This document shows, piece after piece, positions 18,763 through 26,694 of a DNA stretch of 64,000 nt (positions within the stretch are counted from its first letter, which is position 1; the number at the start of each line of letters is the position of its first letter). Source of the stretch: Prevotella sp. (GTDB lineage: Bacteria > Bacteroidota > Bacteroidia > Bacteroidales > Bacteroidaceae); contig JAEETB010000002.1 of the NCBI GenBank assembly GCA_016286575.1, positions 1 through 64,000 on the forward strand, written 5' to 3'. Position numbers and translations under genes: made by a program. The notes beneath the pieces are model-generated. The model saw nothing but the letters and a program-made list of their open reading frames with translations. It had not been told where the DNA came from and searched no databases.

Positions 18763-20484
18763 ATGTCTGAAATAACCGTTAATATGCTGGTGCGTAAAGG
18801 CTTCTTGATTGTTTGTCTGGTACTTGTGTCGCTGGTTGGCGATGCTCAGATTTCCTTACCCGACTCCATGCTGACCATCACGAAATCCTATGCCTGTCAC
18901 ATCACCAGTCCCGATACTGCTCAGACCATTTTGAGGACCATTCGTGAGCGTCAGACGGAACCTGCCTGGCGGATTGATTTTGCTGAGGGAGACCTGAACT
19001 ATAACATGCGCCGTTATATGAAAGCCCTTTCCTATTTCGAGCGTGTCAAGGCTGAACCCTCCCTTAAAGACAGTACTCATCTACAGTTGCTTCTCTATAA
19101 GCGGCTGATGGACTGCTATGACGTCCTCAACCTTGAAGACGACCTGATCAGAACCATTTACAACCTCCGTAAGATGGCGCGAGCCCAGGGCGACAAGGCC
19201 TTCGAGTCGATGACCGTCTTTATGAGTGGTAAACAGCATCATTTACGCGGTCAACTCGACAGGGGCTATGCCTCCTGTCTGGAAGGTCTTGAGCTCATGC
19301 GTGAGACGGAATATGTCAACAAGCATATCGAACTGCGCAACTATTATGGGGTATTATTAAAGATGTACACGCGCGATGGTCGTTTCGAAGAGGCCATCCA
19401 CATGTCCCGATATCAAGAAGCTGAGGCTCTCTATCCGTCGCCAGCCATCATGCGCAAAGCCCGTGAACGTGGTCTGCGCCAGGTATATGCCCTCCGTGCC
19501 AGCATGTATGCCCAAGCCGGCGATATGACCGAGGCCAACAAAGCCTATGCAGCCTGGAAGAAGACCACCTGCGGCAATGCCATCGACGATATGGACATTT
19601 TCGACTATCTGCAGCTCAGCCACCATAACGACGAAGCCCTGAGTACCATCGTCCATTACCGTGAATTCCTGCGCGAACAGGGTGATACCATCTCTTATCG
19701 CATGCTCTTTGCCCTTAACCGTGAGGCCTTGCTCCGTGTGGATATGGGTGACTATGAACAGGCAATAGCCTGTGGTCGTCAGGTAGCAGTCATCGCCCAC
19801 AAACTCCATATCATCAAGTCGGGCGAGCAGATGCAGACCACCTACAATCTGTTGTTGGAGCAGCAGGCCTCCGAGTCTAAGACGAAGTGGCTGATGTTGT
19901 CGGGCATTGCCATCGCCATCGTGGCTATGGTGGTGCTCATCATCCTCTATTATGCCCGCAACGAACGCCGTCATGTCCGTGATATGCGCAAATTGGCCCA
20001 TGTCCTCGAAGCCTATCGTCGGGCCGTGATCAATGGCGAACCATCCACGTCGCCCGAAGTCGTGGCAGCCATCGAAGAGCTCCGTTCCATCCAGATTCCC
20101 GAGAGCCAGCCGTCAGAAGGGGAGGAGGAACCCGACGACGAAGACCATCGCTTGTTTGTGGAGATGGACACACGGGTCACGCGCGACCGTCTGTTCCTCA
20201 AACCAGGTTTAGGACGTGAAGACCTCATGCGTCTGATTGGTGTCGACAAGAACCGTTTCGGTAAGATGATGAGCAAGTATTCGGATGCCTCCAATACCTC
20301 TGTCTATATCAACCAGAAACGAGTGGAGTATGGTGCCAAATTGTTGTTGGAACATCCCGAGTACACCATCTCAACGGTGGCCACTGAGTGCGGTATGAGC
20401 AATACGGTCACCTTTAACCGTACATTCAAAGAGATGTACAACATGACGCCCTCAGACTATCGTGAAAAAATGACCTCCATTTAG
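18763..20484 (+). CDS. TPR-rich, single-TM regulator with C-terminal AraC-type HTH
   Basis: N-terminal hydrophobic/TPR region; TM 'WLMLSGIAIAIVAMVVLIILYYARN'; C-term 'VYINQKRVEYGAKLLLEHPEYTISTVATECGMSNTVTFNRTFKEMYNMTPSDYR'. True start may be 18784. Confidence 0.88.
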   Translation: MSEITVNMLVRKGFLIVCLVLVSLVGDAQISLPDSMLTITKSYACHITSPDTAQTILRTIRERQTEPAWRIDFAEGDLNYNMRRYMKALSYFERVKAEPSLKDSTHLQLLLYKRLMDCYDVLNLEDDLIRTIYNLRKMARAQGDKAFESMTVFMSGKQHHLRGQLDRGYASCLEGLELMRETEYVNKHIELRNYYGVLLKMYTRDGRFEEAIHMSRYQEAEALYPSPAIMRKARERGLRQVYALRASMYAQAGDMTEANKAYAAWKKTTCGNAIDDMDIFDYLQLSHHNDEALSTIVHYREFLREQGDTISYRMLFALNREALLRVDMGDYEQAIACGRQVAVIAHKLHIIKSGEQMQTTYNLLLEQQASESKTKWLMLSGIAIAIVAMVVLIILYYARNERRHVRDMRKLAHVLEAYRRAVINGEPSTSPEVVAAIEELRSIQIPESQPSEGEEEPDDEDHRLFVEMDTRVTRDRLFLKPGLGREDLMRLIGVDKNRFGKMMSKYSDASNTSVYINQKRVEYGAKLLLEHPEYTISTVATECGMSNTVTFNRTFKEMYNMTPSDYREKMTSI

Positions 20485-20598
20485 GGGGGGGTAAAACTAT
20501 TTGTAAAGAATATTTGTGGTTTGTAATTTGGACAAATCTTTGCAATGTTTTTATTTTCTAACCAATTGATTTTAAGCTTATTTGACAAATTGTTGTAT

Positions 20599-20619
20599 AT
20601 ACAATTGGACGAATTGTAT
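20599..20619. promoter_or_regulatory. Perfect 8-bp inverted repeat ATACAATT-GGACG-AATTGTAT, candidate operator
   Basis: Lies in the ~320-bp AT-rich leader upstream of the pilus-like operon; neighbouring gacaaattgtt copies at 20584-20594 and 20707-20717. Confidence 0.5.
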
Positions 20620-20782
20620 TTCTGAACTATAGAGTTGATTGTCTATTATTTATCAATTTTTGTAACCTTGTTTTTGTTTTATTAGTTATTCCAAATGTTA
20701 AAATATGACAAATTGTTAGAAGAAAACGACAAAATTTAATTAAAAAAGAATCGTTCTTACTTTATTATATAAAGAAAATAAC

Positions 20783-20790
20783 TACCTTTG
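20783..20790 (+). promoter_or_regulatory. Candidate -7 element TACCTTTG for the pilus-like operon
   Basis: Matches TAnnTTTG 14 nt before the ATG at 20804; no clear -33 TTTG identified. Confidence 0.45.
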
Positions 20791-20803
20791 CATTATAAAA
20801 ACG

Positions 20804-21403
20804 ATGATCACCGTGAGAAAGTTGAAGTCTATAACCATTGCATGCATCTCGCTATTGGCTTTTGTGTGTGTTGAGAGGGTAAACGCCCAGACGTTTGCCT
20901 TCCGGAACAATCTGCTTTATGATGCAACTTTGACCCCCAATCTTGGTTTCGATGTTCGTTTGGATTCCAAATGGACGGCAGGTGCTGTCGTAGGCCTGAA
21001 TGCCTGGGATATCGACAAGGAAAAGAATAAGAAATGGCGCCATCTGCTCGTTGCCCCCAACGTCCGTCGTTGGTTGGGTGATTCCCTCTTCCATAAGAGT
21101 TACATCGAGGCCAACCTAATCTATAGCCATTACAACGTCGGCAACACAAAGATTCCTTTCGGTCTTTATAAGGGTGCTCAGGATCGTCGTTTGCAAGGCG
21201 ACCTCTTCGCTCTTGGTGGAAAATATGGATATAGTTGGATTTTGGGACGTGCTTGGCGTATCGAGGCTGAGGCTGGTGTTGCTGTGGGCTATGCTTGGTA
21301 TAAGGAGTACGAATGTCCGACCTGTGGTGCCTATTTAGGCGAGGGCAATCGTATTTTTCTCTTGCCTCAGTTGGGAATCAATGTCGTTTTGATAATTAAT
21401 TAG
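20804..21403 (+). CDS. DUF3575-family outer membrane-like protein
   Basis: Signal peptide; 'FAFRNNLLYDATLTPNLGFDVRL', 'NVRRWLGDSLFHKSYIEANLIYSHYNVG', 'GGKYGYSWILGRAWRIEAEAGVAVGYAWYKEYECPTCGAYLG'; typical in Bacteroidales fimbrial operons. Confidence 0.8.
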   Translation: MITVRKLKSITIACISLLAFVCVERVNAQTFAFRNNLLYDATLTPNLGFDVRLDSKWTAGAVVGLNAWDIDKEKNKKWRHLLVAPNVRRWLGDSLFHKSYIEANLIYSHYNVGNTKIPFGLYKGAQDRRLQGDLFALGGKYGYSWILGRAWRIEAEAGVAVGYAWYKEYECPTCGAYLGEGNRIFLLPQLGINVVLIIN

Positions 21404-21414
21404 AAAAAGAGATC

Positions 21415-23574
21415 ATGATGTCAGTACTTAGGAATATACCCCATGTTGTTTTGCTTACGATGTCATTCGCAGGCTATATGGGTATTATTTCCTGCTCATC
21501 GTCTACTGAGCATGTTGACGATGCGAATCCTGGTTATGATCCGGTGTCAGGTGAGGTCCCCATTAAGTTCCATTTCCATGTAGCCACTGGTAATACTTCA
21601 ACCACACGTATGAGTCAGTCAGACGTTCAGGCTACCTCGAGCGATGTTTTCCGTGGCATGGACCAGAGTGTCTTGATGTCATTCAATCTTCCTTCTAATG
21701 GTAAATCTGTTTCGTCTTCCATCGTGGCAGACAAGCTGAATGGTATGGGGCTTATCACCTCAGGTTCTGTTGGTCCTAACTCAGAATCGAAGTCCCGTTT
21801 TGTTGCAGATTTAGCCTTACCGGTCGGAATCAACACTCTGATGTTTTGGGGTAAGGCTATTAAGACTGGTTCGGATAATGCCCAGGGTAAGATGGAGTTT
21901 GGTGTTGCCAAGGACATTAGCAAAAATACCTTCAGACTTTGTAATCGAGTTCCTGATGATGCGTCAGAAACCTATAATAAGACCGTGTTTAGTCACTATG
22001 AATCTTTGATGGTTACTATTTTGAACACGATAGTGCAAACTCAGATATCCAAAGATGGTGTCACCATCAAATGGTCGGACTATGCATCAGTGACCAGCAC
22101 TGGTATTTTACAAGAGAAATCCAGTTCGGCCAACGATAAAGACCCGAGTAATCCTGTGGTAGCCATATGTGGTTTGGGTGAAACTCTATCCAATCTGTTT
22201 GTGACCCTGAATACAGTTTATCAGGATGAGTTCCGTGCAGGTTCAGGTTCAGCGGTACAACAGATGTTGTCAGATCTCTATCCTCATATCAATATTGCTG
22301 CATCAGCATCAGCCAGCAGTCAGGAGGAACAGACTGCCAAGGAAGTGGCAGAGGCTATCCAAGCCAATATGCTCAAAGTGCTCACCACTGATGGGAAAGC
22401 CTTTTTGCCAATCTCTACGATTGTTGATAATTTAGGTCTTTCTTCGATCACTATTCCAGCAGGTAACAATGATTTGACCAAGTTCCCCTCTGTATTTGGT
22501 TTGCCAGAAGGCAGTACCCTTTTACAGTTTGATGTTGCAGAGACTTCCTATTCCTACAGGAGTCAGGTCATCGGTAATGGCATGACCTTTGATATTGATC
22601 ATTACATGTATCCTCCTGAGCTCTGCTATTTCGGGAATAGTCCTATTCGCATTACGGATTCAACCCTGGTTTCTGCCGACTATCCTCAAGGTACGACAGA
22701 TTGGGATGCCGATGCGTCATGGATTTCCAATCATTGGAGTAAGGATTCCCGTGTATTACCTTCAACTCGCAGCGTCGCTATGCAGCATAGTATCAATTAT
22801 GGAACATCTCTTTTGAAGACGACCGTTCGTTATGGTGCGATGGATCTGGAGGACAACAACCATGCCATACAGTTGGCAAGATATGGATCTAATGAGGAAA
22901 ACGCCATCATTGATGCCACCTCATCGCCTTTTACCTTTACAGGACTTTTGATTGGTGGACAGCCTTCAGAAGTGGGTTGGAATTACTTGGCTAAAGGTTC
23001 GGTACCTTCTTTCAATGCCTTGATTTATGATCAGGCGCTGAATACCGGTGGTACCAATCAACAGACCATTCCTGCCTATGATGCTGGGGCCACCACTCAG
23101 GGTAGGTCAGAGCCTGTCTATACACTTGTTTTTGACAATTGGGATATCTCCAAAGCCGGATCCGATCAGAATGATGTCTATATTGCCCTTGAATTTGTGA
23201 ATAACTCTGGGGTTGATTTCTGGGGTCAGGATAACCTGATTCGTAAAGGTTCTACCTTCTATATCATAGGAAAATTGGATCCTGATGTGATCAAAGGCGC
23301 TACTTCTGCCCAGTTAGCAGATAAATCATACGGTATCACCTGGCCCACGAATTATGCCCTGCCGCCGTACGATGCCGATGGCAACACCCTCAAGGAACGT
23401 CGTGTGTTTATTCAAGATTATATGACGGAGGCACACTTCGTGATAGGCCAAACCTCTTTGCAGAAAGCATTTGTGTCTGTGCCTGACCTTCGTTCATCAG
23501 AGAATTCCCTAGGTCTCTCCGTTGATGTGGCATGGACGACTGGTTTAAAATTTAGTATTATATTTGGACAGTAA
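21415..23574 (+). CDS. Type V fimbrillin-like lipoprotein 1 (719 aa)
   Basis: Lipobox GIISCSSS; 'TTRMSQSDVQATSSDVFRGMDQ' shared with the following genes; C-term 'LGLSVDVAWTTGLKF'. Confidence 0.65.
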   Translation: MMSVLRNIPHVVLLTMSFAGYMGIISCSSSTEHVDDANPGYDPVSGEVPIKFHFHVATGNTSTTRMSQSDVQATSSDVFRGMDQSVLMSFNLPSNGKSVSSSIVADKLNGMGLITSGSVGPNSESKSRFVADLALPVGINTLMFWGKAIKTGSDNAQGKMEFGVAKDISKNTFRLCNRVPDDASETYNKTVFSHYESLMVTILNTIVQTQISKDGVTIKWSDYASVTSTGILQEKSSSANDKDPSNPVVAICGLGETLSNLFVTLNTVYQDEFRAGSGSAVQQMLSDLYPHINIAASASASSQEEQTAKEVAEAIQANMLKVLTTDGKAFLPISTIVDNLGLSSITIPAGNNDLTKFPSVFGLPEGSTLLQFDVAETSYSYRSQVIGNGMTFDIDHYMYPPELCYFGNSPIRITDSTLVSADYPQGTTDWDADASWISNHWSKDSRVLPSTRSVAMQHSINYGTSLLKTTVRYGAMDLEDNNHAIQLARYGSNEENAIIDATSSPFTFTGLLIGGQPSEVGWNYLAKGSVPSFNALIYDQALNTGGTNQQTIPAYDAGATTQGRSEPVYTLVFDNWDISKAGSDQNDVYIALEFVNNSGVDFWGQDNLIRKGSTFYIIGKLDPDVIKGATSAQLADKSYGITWPTNYALPPYDADGNTLKERRVFIQDYMTEAHFVIGQTSLQKAFVSVPDLRSSENSLGLSVDVAWTTGLKFSIIFGQ

Positions 23575-23592
23575 AAAAGAGTACAGTTAACA

Positions 23593-24870
23593 ATGAGTTC
23601 ATTGAATCGACATATCAGAAAGTTGTTTTCCCTGCTGATGCCGGTGGCGGTGGTATCGTGTTCAGTGATCGATGAGGACCTGAGCAACTGCGTTGTTGTT
23701 GAGCAGGCGAAGCTGGACTATGAGCTACGCCTGGTGACGAATATGACCACCGAGCTGACGACCCAGCTGACCACGCAGACAGATATCCGGCTGGCCGACG
23801 CCCTGAAGCAGCATCTCGACGATATCTTCACCGACTATGCCCACGACGTGGACTTGTCGTTCTATGATACGCAGGGCGACTCTACTCGTATTCAGCACGA
23901 CGAGCACATCATGAACGCCAACCAGGCCAGCTATACCCTGAACCTGCCCATGCGCCAGTATATGCATCTGGCGACGGCCAACATCATCGACAATGAATCT
24001 GTGACACTGGAGAACGCCCAGTATTGCCATTCGTCGATATTACGTCAGGCCGCCACAGATACCATCGACTCACATACCACGGGCGTCTTCACAGCCCGAC
24101 AGTCGATGGAGGTGTTGGAGGGTATCGATCAGAACTTCGATGTCCATCTCTATATGGCCAACTGCGCAGCCACTTTGGTGATCGACCCTAGAGGGCATGG
24201 ACAGCTCGACAAGATACGTGTTTACAGTACGGGATTCGCCACGGGCTTCAACATCTGCGACAGTGTTTATCACTATGACGTTCGTTCGCCTTATGTCAGG
24301 ACAACCCGTACGGCAACAGACAATCTGGACGAACTGTCTTTCACATCGGTGACTTTCCCGTCGAGGGAATCCAAGGAGTCGGCTACGCGCTCCGTCATCG
24401 AGACAGAGGAGCCTTTTATTGCTCAGCCCGGCGAGGAGGCACTTTGGGAGTTCCACGTCTATGTGACCCAGCCCGATGGCAGCATCACGAAGACCGTGCT
24501 CAGCGTCAAGACGCCTTTGCGTGCGGGTCAGTTTAAGATAATCAAGTGTTGGATAGGAGAGCAAGGTGAGATTAATGTTCCATCGGAAACTCCAGATCCC
24601 GGACCCGGTCCAGATCCTGGTCCTGGCCCCGATCCTGGCCCTGACCCCGGTCCTGGCCCTGACCCCGGTCCTGGCCCCGATCCCGGTCCTGGTCCCGATC
24701 CCGGTCCCGATCCCGGTCCTGGTCCTGATCCCGGTCCTGGTCCCGGTCCTGACCCCAGTCCTGGCCCTGACCCTGAACCCGGTCCTGAACCTGAACCCGG
24801 TCCAGCATCTAGTGAGGTGAGTACCTCTGTTACCCTCGACTGGCAAGAAGGTATTGAGATAGTGACTTAG
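23593..24870 (+). CDS. FimB/Mfa2-family fimbrial anchor-like protein with GPDPGP repeat tail
   Basis: CSVIDEDLSNCVVV..LDYELRL resembles FimB/Mfa2 N-termini; C-terminal (GPDPGP)n then SEVSTSVTLDWQEGIEIVT. Confidence 0.75.
   Translation: MSSLNRHIRKLFSLLMPVAVVSCSVIDEDLSNCVVVEQAKLDYELRLVTNMTTELTTQLTTQTDIRLADALKQHLDDIFTDYAHDVDLSFYDTQGDSTRIQHDEHIMNANQASYTLNLPMRQYMHLATANIIDNESVTLENAQYCHSSILRQAATDTIDSHTTGVFTARQSMEVLEGIDQNFDVHLYMANCAATLVIDPRGHGQLDKIRVYSTGFATGFNICDSVYHYDVRSPYVRTTRTATDNLDELSFTSVTFPSRESKESATRSVIETEEPFIAQPGEEALWEFHVYVTQPDGSITKTVLSVKTPLRAGQFKIIKCWIGEQGEINVPSETPDPGPGPDPGPGPDPGPDPGPGPDPGPGPDPGPGPDPGPDPGPGPDPGPGPGPDPSPGPDPEPGPEPEPGPASSEVSTSVTLDWQEGIEIVT
24594..24804 (+). repeat. Degenerate 6-bp-based (Gly-Pro-Asp-Pro)n coding repeat
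   Basis: cccggacccggtccagatcctggtcctggccccgatcc... encodes PDPGPGPDPGPGPDPGP.. PGPEPEPGP. Confidence 0.95.
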
Positions 24871-24879
24871 AAATGAAAA

Positions 24880-26673
24880 GTGAATAGTGAAAAAGTGAAT
24901 AGCGAAAAGAACCATATATGGCAGATAGGTTGGGTGAGTGTTTTGTTGCTTATCCTTCTGACTGGTTGTTCTCGTGACGACGGTGGCAGTTCTCAGTCGA
25001 TTGTGAAGACCCAGTTTAATTTCTCTTTGCCTTTGAAGAGTACGCAGTCACTGACCCGTATGGGTGGCGATGTGGTTCAGAAGGACGGAACCGATAAGGA
25101 ATTCCGTGGAATAACCGATGTCAAGTTGTTCTGTTACGACTCGGCTCCAACGGAGTCGTCCACTAATCTTGGTAATATTATTGAGGTGAAAACTTCAGGC
25201 AGTAGTGTTGTGACGGATGTGACGACCGATGACCTCTCCATGTGTCAGGAAATCAATATTCCTGTCTCCACCTCCCATTTCGGTTTCTTTGCCCGTGCCA
25301 AAGATGCTCCTACGACACATGAGGAGAAGATGAAGTATGGCATTATCGAGACCGTTGGTCTTGACAAGAGCACCTACGAGGGTAACAGTGGCATTCGATT
25401 CAAGCCCGTTCCGATATGTACTTCCGAGGCACCCTTCGGCGGAAGCACAGCAGGTCAGAACCTGCTCGACTTGCTCAACGACCTGATGAGTACCACCGGT
25501 GCCGAGTTGTCGCCTAATAATAAGTGGTCTACCGTGAACAACATGTACCTGAATGAGGCTTACCAGCGCATGACGGCCTTAAAGGCTTTGTCGTCGGATC
25601 ATGTTCAGATCATGTTAGCAGCCATCAATAGGCTCATCAATCAGGATAGTCCAGACGATCAAGGCGAATTGTTACGCTCCAACATCCTGGCCAAGATCGC
25701 TGCAGCTTGTGTCACTGCTCCACTTCCCACCAGTCCGACCATTACGTTAAAGCCTGAGTATCAGGGATTTCCTGATGATATCCATCTGCCGGCCGGTGCC
25801 GCTCGTATTGAATGGGATGCCACTCAGGAAAAATTCATCGTTCCTGATACCCATAGTTATGGAGCCAATATCCAAGTCGCTTCCATCAACGACTATGTCT
25901 ATCCGATGAACCTGCAGTATCAGGTGTATTCCGACATTGTGGCTTCTGATGATTTGGTTATCCAGACCGAAGAGGGCACCATTCCTGCAGACCAGTATCA
26001 AAACTGGGACGATTTGTTGGAATGGGGTTATAAAGGCGCCTCTAAAGAAGTGACGGAGTCCACTCAGTCAGTGGCTATGGTGAAGCAGGTAGAATATGCT
26101 GTTGGGCGCCTTGCCTTGCAGGCAGGTCTGTCTTCATCGGATATCTACGATGCCAAGAAGAATAAAGTGGACGTTGCTAATGGCTTTACGCTTAAAGGTT
26201 ATCTTGTTGGCGGGCAGCGTGAAGTGGATTATAATTTCCAGCCAGTTGTAGGTAGTAAGGAGTATGCCATCTATGATACAGACCTGAGTGTCGGACTCCA
26301 GACTTTGCAGAAATCAACGTTCACGGAACCCGACTATATCTTAGGTCTTGGAACGGATCGTAATAAAGAAGTTAATTTGGCCTTGGAGCTTGTGAATGAC
26401 TGTGATGATTTTTGGGGTGCAGATGGTTTGATAGCCCACGGTGCCACTTTCTATTTGGTGGTCTGTCTGAAACCCAGTGAAGGCACGAACTACAGTTCGA
26501 GCCTGAATCAGATTTTCAGTCGCGACCATGCCACGCAGGTAAAGTTGACCGTCACGAGCCTGTCCTCGGCAACCTACGGTCTGCCCAACCTCGAGCTTTT
26601 ACGCCCTACTGTGGGTATCAGTGTGGATCTCAGTTGGCAAAAGGGTCTTACGTATGATGAAATCATTTTGTAG
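24880..26673 (+). CDS. Type V fimbrillin-like lipoprotein 2 (597 aa, probable GTG start)
   Basis: Lipobox LLTGCSRDD; 'SLTRMGGDVVQKDGTDKEFRGITD'; C-term 'VGISVDLSWQKGLTYDEIIL'. Confidence 0.65.
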   Translation: MNSEKVNSEKNHIWQIGWVSVLLLILLTGCSRDDGGSSQSIVKTQFNFSLPLKSTQSLTRMGGDVVQKDGTDKEFRGITDVKLFCYDSAPTESSTNLGNIIEVKTSGSSVVTDVTTDDLSMCQEINIPVSTSHFGFFARAKDAPTTHEEKMKYGIIETVGLDKSTYEGNSGIRFKPVPICTSEAPFGGSTAGQNLLDLLNDLMSTTGAELSPNNKWSTVNNMYLNEAYQRMTALKALSSDHVQIMLAAINRLINQDSPDDQGELLRSNILAKIAAACVTAPLPTSPTITLKPEYQGFPDDIHLPAGAARIEWDATQEKFIVPDTHSYGANIQVASINDYVYPMNLQYQVYSDIVASDDLVIQTEEGTIPADQYQNWDDLLEWGYKGASKEVTESTQSVAMVKQVEYAVGRLALQAGLSSSDIYDAKKNKVDVANGFTLKGYLVGGQREVDYNFQPVVGSKEYAIYDTDLSVGLQTLQKSTFTEPDYILGLGTDRNKEVNLALELVNDCDDFWGADGLIAHGATFYLVVCLKPSEGTNYSSSLNQIFSRDHATQVKLTVTSLSSATYGLPNLELLRPTVGISVDLSWQKGLTYDEIIL

Positions 26674-26694
26674 AATAATTAAATATGTATATAT

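Noticed and set aside
24070-24915. 281-aa minus-strand ORF with RTGTRTGIRT repeats
   Set aside because: Mirror of the GPDPGP-encoding tract on the other strand; the forward frame has lipobox and FimB features
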